Assembly (NCBI GenBank): GCA_041581135.1
Contig: JBFGCM010000071.1
Coordinates: 1 to 20,169 of the forward strand
Length of the DNA stretch: 20,169 bases
DNA from: JBFGCM01 sp041581135
GTDB taxonomy: Bacteria; Actinomycetota; Acidimicrobiia; Spongiisociales; UBA5794
Reading direction: 5' to 3'
The number at the start of each line of letters is the position of its first letter. The stretch's first letter is position 1. The notes beneath the pieces are model-generated. The model worked only from the letters and a program-made list of their open reading frames with translations, did no database searches and was not told the DNA's origin. A program made the position numbers and the translations under genes. This document shows, in pieces, positions 1 to 7,248 of the stretch.

Positions 1-290
1 CGTCCCTCGTGCTGGGCCACGAAGCGGGCGAGCGGCACCGTGAGGTCGAAGCGCATCGCCACGTCTCGACCTCCCTGGTCCTCGAAGCGATAGAGCTGCT
101 TGTCGGTCTCATCGCTGCCCTTGCCGAGGAGAATCTCCGTGTACTCCAGCGCAGGCGTGTCGATGGGGCTGAACCCGAACGACCGGTACACCCGCGTCGC
201 CACCTCGATGAGGCGCTCGCGCGGCAGCGCCGCCGCCGGGAGGTAGTCGCGGAAGCCCTTGAGGGTGCGGGGTCGGATCACGTCGCCCAT
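1..290 (-). CDS. hisS: Histidyl-tRNA synthetase, N-terminal part (runs off the window)
   Basis: This is the first 96 codons of a class II histidyl-tRNA synthetase, which charges tRNA-His with histidine in the cytoplasm. The translation begins MGDVIRPRTLKGFRDYLP, the usual opening of HisS. Around residues 85-93 it reads MRFDLTVPLARFV, the class II motif 2 region whose arginine contacts ATP. A segment near residue 55 (LLGKGSDETDKQLYRF) is also typical. The ATG at 290-288 is chosen because the family's KGFRDYLP block follows at the usual distance, although no clear Shine-Dalgarno sequence precedes it. It lies 38 bases downstream of the metallo-hydrolase gene, in the same order as Rv2581c-hisS in Mycobacterium. 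Only the N-terminus is visible, so nothing can be said about the anticodon-binding domain. Confidence 0.95.
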   Translation of the reverse strand, partial: MGDVIRPRTLKGFRDYLPAAALPRERLIEVATRVYRSFGFSPIDTPALEYTEILLGKGSDETDKQLYRFEDQGGRDVAMRFDLTVPLARFVAQHEG

Positions 291-328
291 GGGGACGCCA
301 CGTTACCGGGCGCCGGCCCAGGTGCAGC

Positions 329-979
329 TCACAGGGCGCGCAGGAAGGGGTTGGCGGCGCGCTCCCGGCCGATGGTCGTGGTCTCGCCGTGACCGGGCAG
401 CACGCGCGTGTCGTCGGGGAAGGTCAGGACGCGCGTTGCCATCGACTCCATGAGCTGTTCGAAGCTCCCGCCGGGCAGGTCGGTGCGGCCGATGGACCCG
501 GCGAACAGCTGGTCGCCGGAGAACAGGATCCCTTCCTCCGCCACGGAGAAGCAGCAGTGGCCCGGCGTGTGCCCAGGAGTGTGGATCACCTCGATGTCGT
601 GGCCGGCGAGCTGGAAGCGCTGGTCGTGGTGGAGCTTCTCGTAGGTGGCGGGGGGCTCGTACTGCCCTGGTGGCGTCATCCCGAACAGGGACCTGACCTG
701 GTGCTCGGGATCGGCCGCGAGGAAGTCGTCGTCGGGATGCAGGTAGGCCCGGACCTGGTACTCCTCGGCTACCCCACCGGCGCCACCCCAATGATCCACG
801 TGAGCGTGGGTGATCAGTGCGGCGACCGGCGAGAGCCCGCTTCGGGCAACGAGGTCGACGATGCCGTCCACGTCGGGTGGGGTGTCGATGAGCACCGCCT
901 GTCCGGTGTCGCTGTCACCGAGGAGCCAGCAGTTGGTGGCGGCGAACCACAACGGAAGATGATCGAGTACGAGCGACAC
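329..979 (-). CDS. Metallo-beta-lactamase-fold hydrolase, glyoxalase II-like
   Basis: A 216-residue cytoplasmic metallohydrolase of the glyoxalase II-like branch. The metal ligands are all visible: His58, His60, Asp62 and His63 in THAHVDH, His137 in TPGHTPGH, Asp156 in FSGDQLF, and His197 in LPGHGE. Family members hydrolyse thioesters such as S-lactoylglutathione or related thiol adducts. Actinobacteria generally use other thiols than glutathione, so the true substrate is unknown. The gene sits directly before hisS, as its homologue Rv2581c does in Mycobacterium. The start is a GTG at 979-977 giving about a dozen residues before the conserved NCWLL strand. That GTG lies inside the 3' arm of a strong inverted repeat (971-1008) and has no visible Shine-Dalgarno sequence, so either initiation is unusual or the start is a little downstream, for example TTG at codon 10. 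Confidence 0.9.
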   Translation of the reverse strand: MSLVLDHLPLWFAATNCWLLGDSDTGQAVLIDTPPDVDGIVDLVARSGLSPVAALITHAHVDHWGGAGGVAEEYQVRAYLHPDDDFLAADPEHQVRSLFGMTPPGQYEPPATYEKLHHDQRFQLAGHDIEVIHTPGHTPGHCCFSVAEEGILFSGDQLFAGSIGRTDLPGGSFEQLMESMATRVLTFPDDTRVLPGHGETTTIGRERAANPFLRAL

Positions 980-1008
980 CGGCGGGAGGGTACCCGCCGG
1001 TGTCGCTC
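971..1008. repeat. Perfect 16-bp inverted repeat (hairpin) over a start codon
   Basis: The arms 971-986 and 993-1008 are exact reverse complements separated by six bases. In the minus-strand transcript this would form a very stable GC-rich stem starting 24 bases after the PilX-like stop codon. The GTG start of the metallo-hydrolase (979-977) lies in its 3' arm. No T-tract follows on either strand, so it is not a classical intrinsic terminator. A smaller hairpin (arms 1019-1022 and 1027-1030) lies just upstream in the transcript. It may end or process the pilin mRNA, or mask the downstream start codon. Confidence 0.8.
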
Positions 1009-1032
1009 ATGTCGCTTTGCGCTACTGCGCGA

Positions 1033-2322
1033 TCACATCTCGTCCACTCGCTCGACATAGGGATCGGCGGCCACCTTGGGACCCTTCGTCCAGTTCGGCC
1101 CGAGACCAGGCGGATAGGCGACCCCGCCGTTTCCGGTGAACGTGATGCCGCCATTGGGGTCATCTCCACCAGCGATGACGGCACCCTGCACAGCGGCGTC
1201 ACCGGTGATGACGACGCCGCCGTTGGCGGCCCACATGATGCCCATCGAGGTGATGAGGCCCTGGCCGGCGAGGGTGAGGGCATCCGGGTCCTCGGCGAAT
1301 GACACCAGGGCACTGTCAGCCGGGTCGCCGATGATGCCGTACACGGCCTGGCCGCCCATGCGAAGCGTTCCTTCGATGGCGAGCACGGCCCCATTGTTGA
1401 TCTCGGACGAGCTGGTGAGCTCCACGTCGCCGGTGACGTACACGACACCCGGGCCATAGATGTTGAGCACGCCGCCGCTGAGCTTGATGTCGCCGTCGAT
1501 GTAGGCAGGGGCCACGATGTTGGTGGTCTTCTTGATGCCGGGATACGTCGGACCCGTCATTGCCTCCGCTTTCAGCTCGGCCTGCCAGGCGTCGATCTCT
1601 TCTTGGGTCGGAAACAGATAGGGTTCGGCTCCTTCCGTGGCCGTTCCGTAGACGTCACCGCCAGTGACGGTCTCCACCGCATCGACGTCACCGTCGACCG
1701 GGTTCTTGGAACCGCTCTTGAACTTGCCGTTGGTCTTGATGTGGGCGACGTGCTGATCGGCCGGCGTCGTCTTCGCTCCGCCGTTGCCCTTGAACTCGAT
1801 GTCACCCTCCGAGATCAGCGCACCGTTCCCCAGCGTGAAGTTGGCGCTGGGAATGTCGATCGTGGCGCGCACGACCCGAACCTGCCGGTTCGCCGCGTCG
1901 CGGGACGGCACGTAGCCCACTGCATACACCACATCATCGTCCACCGGCTTGACGAGGATGATCTCGCCCTCGGGCGTGGGGATGAGGTCCGTTGCCGCAC
2001 GGGCGTCGGCCGCGGCGATCACATCCTGCTTGGTGGCGAGAGATGCTGCCGTCTCGCCGGTGTTGAAGGTCGGATCGACGGTCAGTTCGGCATTGGCGAG
2101 GTTGACGCCGCCCTCGGCCACCTGCAGGGACTGCTCCCAGCGGTGGTCGGCGGCCTCGATGTCTTCTTGACCGAACCCCTTGACCATCATGACTGCGCTG
2201 ATGAGCACCATCACCAGGCCCAGGAACAAAGCCGACGCGAGCGCCGTCCCCTGTTCTCCCCCGTGGAGAGCGCGCACCATGGCAGATGGGCGGTAGAGAG
2301 TCGCCCGCTCTGTGTTGGGCAT
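1033..2322 (-). CDS. PilX-like pilus assembly protein with repetitive C-terminal region
   Basis: A 429-residue protein with the N-terminus of PilX-type minor pilins: a short basic leader, GEQGTALASALF, and a single membrane helix at about residues 27-48. A stretch at 67-80 reads QVAEGGVNLANAEL, which matches the AE-G-x-x-x-A pattern typical after the PilX helix. It lacks the glutamate at +5 seen in classical pilins. Residues 165-400 are rich in Gly, Asn and short beta-strand motifs (GDIEFKGNGG, YIDGDIKLSGG, VYVTGDVEL, VVITGDAAVQG, ITFTGNGG), suggesting a beta-solenoid outside the membrane. ATG 2322 is preferred because GGAG lies 5 bases before it; ATG 2340, which overlaps the previous stop as ATGA, would add six residues. 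It is the last gene of the three-gene pilin operon. The exact role, pilus tip or surface adhesion, is inference. Confidence 0.72.
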   Translation of the reverse strand: MPNTERATLYRPSAMVRALHGGEQGTALASALFLGLVMVLISAVMMVKGFGQEDIEAADHRWEQSLQVAEGGVNLANAELTVDPTFNTGETAASLATKQDVIAAADARAATDLIPTPEGEIILVKPVDDDVVYAVGYVPSRDAANRQVRVVRATIDIPSANFTLGNGALISEGDIEFKGNGGAKTTPADQHVAHIKTNGKFKSGSKNPVDGDVDAVETVTGGDVYGTATEGAEPYLFPTQEEIDAWQAELKAEAMTGPTYPGIKKTTNIVAPAYIDGDIKLSGGVLNIYGPGVVYVTGDVELTSSSEINNGAVLAIEGTLRMGGQAVYGIIGDPADSALVSFAEDPDALTLAGQGLITSMGIMWAANGGVVITGDAAVQGAVIAGGDDPNGGITFTGNGGVAYPPGLGPNWTKGPKVAADPYVERVDEM

Positions 2323-2327
2323 GTTGG

Positions 2328-2331
2328 CTCC
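2328..2331 (-). promoter_or_regulatory. Ribosome binding site favouring the second ATG of the PilX-like gene
   Basis: GGAG on the minus strand ends 5 bases before the ATG at 2322-2320. It lies inside the first codons counted from the alternative ATG at 2340, which has no comparable site. This supports the shorter protein. Confidence 0.5.
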
Positions 2332-2336
2332 GTTTC

Positions 2337-2861
2337 TCATGTGTTTCTCACTGCTACTTGGGTTGAGATCGTTCGTGCGGATGGACCACCGCTCATGTCG
2401 ACGTCAGCGACGAGGGTGATGTGGATGATGTCGCCGTTCTGGGCGAAGCTGCTTTCGGCGGTCATGATGTGTTCTGCTTTCACCACTGCGCCGGAGGCGT
2501 CACCGTCCTCGAAGCGCACCAAGGTCCCGGTCGGGGTGATCGCCCATGTGACCCGCTCACCGCTGCCGCCGGTGCCGATCGTCCCGTCGAGATCGTGGTC
2601 GACCCATACCTCTGCGACGTCGCCCGTCAGGGTGAGAATGCCGTCAGCGAATCGGAACTCTTTGACCATCTCGGCCTTGGCGAACCGGATCTCATTGAGT
2701 GCTTCGAAGTCGTCGGCCTGAAACCCTTCTTGCCGGTCCATCACGCTGACCCAGGAGAGGAGTATGGCGAGGGTGAGCACCGACACGAGGGTGGACACCA
2801 TGAGCTCGGTGAGCGAGACGCCGTCTTCACCACGGAGTCGAGTGAGGATCGAAGGGATCAT
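2337..2861 (-). CDS. PilW-like prepilin (minor pilin)
   Basis: A 174-residue prepilin-like protein. The leader MIPSILTRLRGEDG is followed by a prepilin peptidase site, Gly14-Val15, and a hydrophobic helix starting VSLTELMVSTLVSV. Glu19 is at position +5 of the mature protein, as in classical type IV pilins. After the helix (about 15-38) comes a small polar domain ending in short strands. By position and pattern it resembles PilW/PilJ-type minor pilins, which help start pilus or pseudopilus assembly at the inner membrane. The start ATG at 2861-2859 overlaps the PilV-like stop by 4 bases (ATGA), and its own stop overlaps the first possible ATG of the PilX-like gene, so the three are probably translated together. 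The open frame extends further upstream, but that part is the shadow of the PilV-like gene in another frame. Confidence 0.78.
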   Translation of the reverse strand: MIPSILTRLRGEDGVSLTELMVSTLVSVLTLAILLSWVSVMDRQEGFQADDFEALNEIRFAKAEMVKEFRFADGILTLTGDVAEVWVDHDLDGTIGTGGSGERVTWAITPTGTLVRFEDGDASGAVVKAEHIMTAESSFAQNGDIIHITLVADVDMSGGPSARTISTQVAVRNT

Positions 2862-3367
2862 TGCGTACCCGTCCCGTTGACGGCGAGCAGGGTGGAGGCG
2901 AGGTCGGTGTAATCCGTGCCGTTGGAGGTCCAGCTCACCACGACGACGATCCGGCGAAGATCCGTGCCGGCTTCGGAGACGTAGCGGGACACATCGAAGC
3001 TCTGACCGTCGTAGGTCTCCAGCGCCACGTCTTGGTAGGTGACGCCGCCGGTCACGTCGACGACCAGTGGCTCGTCGGCCGGAAGGTCCACTGCGGCGCC
3101 GAGCAGGTTCACGCCGTCGTTGAAGTCGTCGGGAACCGTGCTGATCATCTCGAGGTCGTCCCACGGGACGATCCGTGTCGCTTCGAGCTCTTGAATGACC
3201 AGTGCTGCCGCCTGCTGGCGAAGTCGGACGTCGCGCTGGTGTCGCATGATCACTTGGAGGCTGACCGCCACGCTCACGAAGAGAATGATCACGATGACCA
3301 TGGCCATGACGGACTCCATGAGGCTGAATCCGTCCTCCGTGCTGAGGCGTTTCCTGAGTGTGGTCAT
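2858..3367 (-). CDS. PilV-like prepilin (minor pilin)
   Basis: A 169-residue protein beginning MTTLRKRLSTEDG, followed by a prepilin peptidase site at Gly13-Phe14 and FSLMESVMAMVIVI. Glu18 is the +5 glutamate. The hydrophobic helix spans about residues 14-36 and a periplasmic or extracellular beta-rich domain follows. This layout is that of PilV/PilE-like minor pilins and type II pseudopilins. It is the first gene of the operon, 133 bases downstream of rel with this start. A GTG at 3412 in the same frame would give a 28-residue leader. ATG 3367 is preferred because a 13-residue basic leader is normal for the family, but neither start has a well-spaced Shine-Dalgarno sequence, so the N-terminus is uncertain. 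The assembly ATPase, platform protein and peptidase are not encoded nearby. Confidence 0.75.
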   Translation of the reverse strand: MTTLRKRLSTEDGFSLMESVMAMVIVIILFVSVAVSLQVIMRHQRDVRLRQQAAALVIQELEATRIVPWDDLEMISTVPDDFNDGVNLLGAAVDLPADEPLVVDVTGGVTYQDVALETYDGQSFDVSRYVSEAGTDLRRIVVVVSWTSNGTDYTDLASTLLAVNGTGTQ

Positions 3368-3412
3368 GTCCTTCGCGCCATGTGCGCGCTCCTTGTCACC
3401 GCTATCGGCCAC

Positions 3413-3500
3413 TCTCCGTAGTCACTTGAGGCGCGGAAACGCCCCATTTCCGGGGTGTCACGAGTAGCTAGTCACCGCCCGGTGGGGGCAATCGCAACCC
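3413..3500 (-). promoter_or_regulatory. Structured leader upstream of the pilin operon
   Basis: This 88-base gap between rel and the pilin operon holds several short inverted repeats: 3473-3476 with 3481-3484, 3442-3445 with 3452-3455, and 3430-3433 with 3440-3443. The last two stems share bases 3442-3443, and their loops (GGAAA and TTTCC, 3435-3439 and 3447-3451) are complementary, so they could also pair as a third, alternative stem. The heptamer TAGTCAC occurs twice (3419-3425 and 3470-3476). No T-tract marks an intrinsic terminator, and no known riboswitch consensus was recognised. A promoter, operator or RNA switch for the pilin genes is possible. Confidence 0.4.
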
Positions 3501-5684
3501 TCAGTCGGCGGTGTGAGGCACCAGGCGATAGGCGTCGAATACACCGTTGACGCCGCGCAGGGCGGCGATGGCACGGTCGAGCTGCTCCGGATCTGAGAGC
3601 TCCACCTCGTACCGCAGAATGGCGACCCGGTCACGGTCGGTTCCCGACGATGAGGCGTGGATGTTGGCCCCGAGATCCGACAGCACCGACGTCACATCAC
3701 GCAGCAGCTTGGGTCGGTCGAGCGCCTCCACCTGGAGCCACACGAAGAAGGAACCCGACTGCTGAGCCGCCCACGACACCTCCACCAGCCGCTCCTCGTG
3801 CTCCTGGAGGGCTCCGATGTTGGCGCAATCACCGCGGTGTACCGAGACCCCCCGGCCCACGGTCACGAAGCCGACGATGGCATCCCCCGGCACCGGAGCA
3901 CAGCATTGCGCGATGCGGATGAGTACATCGTCCAGCCCCTCCACGATCACCCCTCGGGTGGGCCGGCGCCGCCGCGGCGTCGGCGGCGCGAGGAGATCTT
4001 CCTCCTCTTCGACTTCTTCGGGCCGCACGAGGCGGACCAGCCGACTGACCACCGTCCCCGCGTTGAGGTTGCCGTCGCCCACCGCGGCGAGCACGGCGTC
4101 GACGTCGTTGTAGCCCAGGTCCTCGGCGACCGTCTGCAGCATCCGATCTCGCTCGGCCGCCGACAGGCCCATGCTCTCCTTGCGGACCAGCTTGAGGATG
4201 GCGTCCCGCCCGTCCTGCATGGCCTGGTCGCGCCGTTCCTTGGAGAACCACTGGCGGATCTTGGCCGCTGCCCGCGACGATCGGACGAAGTCCAGCCAAT
4301 CCCTACTGGGGCCGGCGTTCTGGGAGTTGGAGGTGACCACCTCGACGATGTCGCCGGACTCGAGGGCGGTCGACAACGGCACGAGGCGACCATTCACCTT
4401 GCCACCGATGGTGCGATGCCCCACCTCGGTGTGGATGCGATAGGCGAAATCCACGATCGTGGCGCCCTTGGGCAAGGTGATGACGTCACCTTTGGGGGTG
4501 AGGGCGAACACCTCGTCCTGGTACAAGTCGATCTTCAGGTTGGCCAAGAACTCCTGCGGATCGGCGTACTCCTCCTGCAGGAAGCGGATGTCGGACAGCA
4601 GTGGGATGTCGGTCGGGCCGACACCCTCCTTGTACCGCCAGTGGGCGGCGATGCCGACCTCCGCACGCTCGTGCATCTCGCGGGTGCGGATCTGCACCTC
4701 CAGCGCCTTGCCCCCCGGTCCCACCACGGTGGTGTGGATGCTCTGATACAGGTTGAACTTGGGCGTTGCGATGTAGTCCTTGAAGCGCCCGTGGATGGGC
4801 GGCCACACGGTGTGCACGATCCCGAGGGCGGCGTAGCAATCCTTGACCTCCTCGGTGATGATGCGAATGCCGATCAGGTCGTAGATCTGGTCGAACTGCT
4901 GGTCGGTCTGCATGAGCTTGCGGTAGATCGAAAAGAGGTGCTTCGGCCGTCCGCTCACCTCGGCATCGATGCCCACCTGCTCCAGTGACGAGCGCACCTC
5001 CTTCATGACCTGTTCGAGGTCGGCCTCCCGTTCCGGGGCGCGTCGGCGTACCAGCTCCTCGAGCTCGGCGTGGCGGCGGGGATAGAGGATCGCGAAACAG
5101 CGCTCCTCCATCTCGTGCTTGATCTCCTGCACCCCGAGCCGGTGGGCGAGCGGGGCGTAGATCTCCAGGGTCTCCGAGGCGATCCTCTGCTGCTTCTCCT
5201 CGGGGAGGTGCTCGAGGGTCTTCACGTTGTGCAGCCGGTCGGCGAGCTTGATGAGCAAGACCCGAACGTCACGCGCCATCGCCAGCACCATCTTGCGGAT
5301 CGTCGCCGCCTGGAACTCCTCATGCGACGAGAACTTGATGCGGTCCAGCTTGGTGACGCCGTCGATGAGCTCCGCTGCATCGCTCCCGAATCGGGTTTCC
5401 ACGTTTTCGAGTGTGACGTCGGTGTCCTCCACCGTGTCGTGCAGGAGTGCCGCGATGATGGTGTCGGCATCCATGCCATAGGCGGTGAGTGACTCGGCCA
5501 CGATGAGCGGGTGCGTGATGAACGGTTCCCCGGACTTGCGTACCTGGCCGGCATGGGCCGCCTGGGCGAACTCGAATGCCGCCTCGATGCGATCGGTCGA
5601 CCTGTCCGGGTAGTGCTCGCGGTAGGCGGCCAGGATACGATCCAGGAGTTCCTCGACGGTCGGGTCGGCTTCAGCCAGCGTCAT
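3501..5684 (-). CDS. rel: Bifunctional (p)ppGpp synthetase/hydrolase, Rel/SpoT family
   Basis: A 727-residue long RelA/SpoT homologue that makes and degrades the stringent-response alarmone (p)ppGpp. The hydrolase domain (about 30-180) keeps His44, His58 and the His82-Asp83 pair in LLHDTVED, plus ADRLHN at 148-153. The synthetase domain (about 240-350) has RFKD at 300-303, the charge pattern of bifunctional enzymes rather than synthetase-only RelA, and Glu329 in LEVQIRT. A TGS domain follows at 389-450. A zinc-binding region has Cys594, Cys595, His616 and Cys620, and an ACT domain covers about 648-725. An acidic run followed by a basic run (556-577) separates the core from the zinc region. 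The ATG start overlaps the 3' end of apt by 14 bases. The apt-rel order is conserved in actinobacteria. Confidence 0.97.
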   Translation of the reverse strand: MTLAEADPTVEELLDRILAAYREHYPDRSTDRIEAAFEFAQAAHAGQVRKSGEPFITHPLIVAESLTAYGMDADTIIAALLHDTVEDTDVTLENVETRFGSDAAELIDGVTKLDRIKFSSHEEFQAATIRKMVLAMARDVRVLLIKLADRLHNVKTLEHLPEEKQQRIASETLEIYAPLAHRLGVQEIKHEMEERCFAILYPRRHAELEELVRRRAPEREADLEQVMKEVRSSLEQVGIDAEVSGRPKHLFSIYRKLMQTDQQFDQIYDLIGIRIITEEVKDCYAALGIVHTVWPPIHGRFKDYIATPKFNLYQSIHTTVVGPGGKALEVQIRTREMHERAEVGIAAHWRYKEGVGPTDIPLLSDIRFLQEEYADPQEFLANLKIDLYQDEVFALTPKGDVITLPKGATIVDFAYRIHTEVGHRTIGGKVNGRLVPLSTALESGDIVEVVTSNSQNAGPSRDWLDFVRSSRAAAKIRQWFSKERRDQAMQDGRDAILKLVRKESMGLSAAERDRMLQTVAEDLGYNDVDAVLAAVGDGNLNAGTVVSRLVRLVRPEEVEEEEDLLAPPTPRRRRPTRGVIVEGLDDVLIRIAQCCAPVPGDAIVGFVTVGRGVSVHRGDCANIGALQEHEERLVEVSWAAQQSGSFFVWLQVEALDRPKLLRDVTSVLSDLGANIHASSSGTDRDRVAILRYEVELSDPEQLDRAIAALRGVNGVFDAYRLVPHTAD

Positions 5685-6195
5685 AGCCGACGAGGGCGTG
5701 GACGTCGGTTCCCGTGAGTTTCTCCCGCCCGTTCAGGAAACTGAGCTCGACGAGGACGGCGAAGCCTCCGACATCGGCACCCAGCTCGTGGACCAGCCGC
5801 ACCGCAGCCGACGCAGTGCCACCGGTCGCCAGCACGTCGTCGACGATGAGCACCTGATCACCCGGACCGAACGCATCGACGTGGACCTCCAGGGCGTCCG
5901 TGCCGTACTCGAGGACGTAGTCGTAGCGGGTCACTTTGTGCGGCAGCTTGCCCGGCTTGCGGATCGGCACGAAACCCGCCTTGAGTCGGAGCGCGATGGG
6001 GGCGGCGAAGATGAAGCCCCGGGCTTCGATCCCTGCCACTTGGGTGATGCCGCGATCCACGAAGGGTTCCGCAAGGCGGTCGATCGATTCGTCGAAGGCG
6101 GCATGGTCCCCGATGAGCGGTGTGATGTCCTTGAACACCACACCGGGCTCCGGGAAGTCCGGGATGTCGCGAATCCGGGCGGCTATGTCGATCAC
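5671..6195 (-). CDS. apt: Adenine phosphoribosyltransferase
   Basis: A 174-residue cytoplasmic purine-salvage enzyme that makes AMP from adenine and PRPP. The PRPP-binding motif VLIVDDVLATGGTA lies at residues 115-128. The N-terminus (IRDIPDFPEPGVVFKDITPL) and GIEARGFIFAAPIA near residues 55-67 are typical of Apt. The length is normal for the family. Translation starts at a GTG (6195-6193) placed as in homologues; no strong Shine-Dalgarno sequence is seen. The gene lies 15 bases after secF and its end overlaps the rel start by 14 bases, so salvage of AMP and alarmone metabolism are probably co-expressed, as in Mycobacterium. Confidence 0.96.
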   Translation of the reverse strand: MIDIAARIRDIPDFPEPGVVFKDITPLIGDHAAFDESIDRLAEPFVDRGITQVAGIEARGFIFAAPIALRLKAGFVPIRKPGKLPHKVTRYDYVLEYGTDALEVHVDAFGPGDQVLIVDDVLATGGTASAAVRLVHELGADVGGFAVLVELSFLNGREKLTGTDVHALVGYDAG

Positions 6196-6210
6196 TGCGC
6201 CAGCTTACCG

Positions 6211-7248
6211 TCAGCGCCGCCGGCGCTTGGGCGGACGGGCGGTGGCTCCGGTATCGAACGCCGGGACCCGCTCCATCGCCGGCAGGGGGTCGGTCTTGCT
6301 GCCGGCGCGCCGAGCCACCCGACGCTGCATGCGCTGCCACTCCATCTCTCGCTCCTTCCAAGCCGTGAGGAGCGGGGTGGCGACGAAGATCGACGAGTAG
6401 GTGCTGATGGAGAGACCGATGAACAGCGCCAGCGCGAACTCCCGAAGCGTCGATGCACCGAGAATGAACGAGCCCACGAAGAGCAGCGAGCCGACCGGGA
6501 GCAAGGAGGTGAGCGAGGTGTTGATCGACCGCATCAACACCTGGTTCAGGGAGCGATCGGCGATCTCGGAGAAGGTCATGCGGTCGCCGAAGTCCTCGAC
6601 GTTCTCGGTGACCTTGTCGAACACGACGACGGTGTCGTAGAGGCTGTACCCCAAGATGGTGAGGATGGCGATGACGGTTGCCGGGGTCACCTCGAAGGCC
6701 ACGAGCGAGTAGATGCCGGCGGTGATGATCAGGTCGTGCACGAGGGCGGCGATGGCGGCGAGAGCCATCTTCCACTCGAAGCGGAAACTGATGAACGCCA
6801 CCACCACGAGCAGGAAGGTGACGAGCGCCTGGATGGCGCGCCGGGTGACATCGGCCCCAAACGTCGGTCCGACAGATTGCACCGACGCATCGGCGAGCTC
6901 CCCACCGACGGCGGCGACGACGGCGGCGACCAACGCGTTGAGGTCCGCCTCGGGCAACTCCTCGGTCTGGACGAGCACCCGGGCTCCGTCGCCCAGCAGC
7001 TGCACCCTGGCGTTACCCTCACCGATACCGGCGACGGCCGAACGCATCTCCTCGACGCTGGCACCGTCGAAGTTCTCGATCTCGACGGTGGTTCCGCCTT
7101 CGAACTCCACCGAGAGGTTCAGTCGCAGGATGAACAACGACGCCAGCGACACCACCAAGAGGGTTCCCGAGATGATCAGCCAGCGCCTCGAGTTGGCGGT
7201 GAAGGCGAACTCGTTGTCGCCGCGGTACATGCGGGCGAGCACGTTCAC
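6211..7248 (-). CDS. secF: Protein translocase subunit SecF
   Basis: A 345-residue membrane subunit of the SecDF complex, which uses the proton gradient to help preproteins finish crossing the membrane after SecA. A first membrane helix lies at about 22-43, followed by the conserved VEFEGGTTVEI at the start of the extracytoplasmic domain. Five more helices fill the C-terminal half, with the RND-type signature region (ILGYSLYDTVVVFDKVTEN). The C-terminus is basic (PPKRRRR). The start is a GTG at 7248-7246 that overlaps the secD stop as GTGA, with GGAGG placed 7 bases before it. The open frame extends upstream of this start only as a shadow of secD. Confidence 0.96.
   Translation of the reverse strand: MNVLARMYRGDNEFAFTANSRRWLIISGTLLVVSLASLFILRLNLSVEFEGGTTVEIENFDGASVEEMRSAVAGIGEGNARVQLLGDGARVLVQTEELPEADLNALVAAVVAAVGGELADASVQSVGPTFGADVTRRAIQALVTFLLVVVAFISFRFEWKMALAAIAALVHDLIITAGIYSLVAFEVTPATVIAILTILGYSLYDTVVVFDKVTENVEDFGDRMTFSEIADRSLNQVLMRSINTSLTSLLPVGSLLFVGSFILGASTLREFALALFIGLSISTYSSIFVATPLLTAWKEREMEWQRMQRRVARRAGSKTDPLPAMERVPAFDTGATARPPKRRRR

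Noticed and set aside
3367..3382. A five-codon frame (ATG GCG CGA AGG ACA TGA) that overlaps the PilV-like start and follows AAGGAG
   Set aside because: The spacing would suit a leader peptide coupled to the pilin gene, but it is too short to support without comparison or ribosome data.
3413..3500. c-di-GMP (GEMM) riboswitch upstream of the pilin genes
   Set aside because: Such riboswitches often precede pilus genes, but the conserved GEMM core sequences and tetraloop receptor were not found here.
3657..4988. A 443-codon plus-strand open frame opposite rel
   Set aside because: Antisense shadow of rel; composition is that of reverse-read GC-rich codons.
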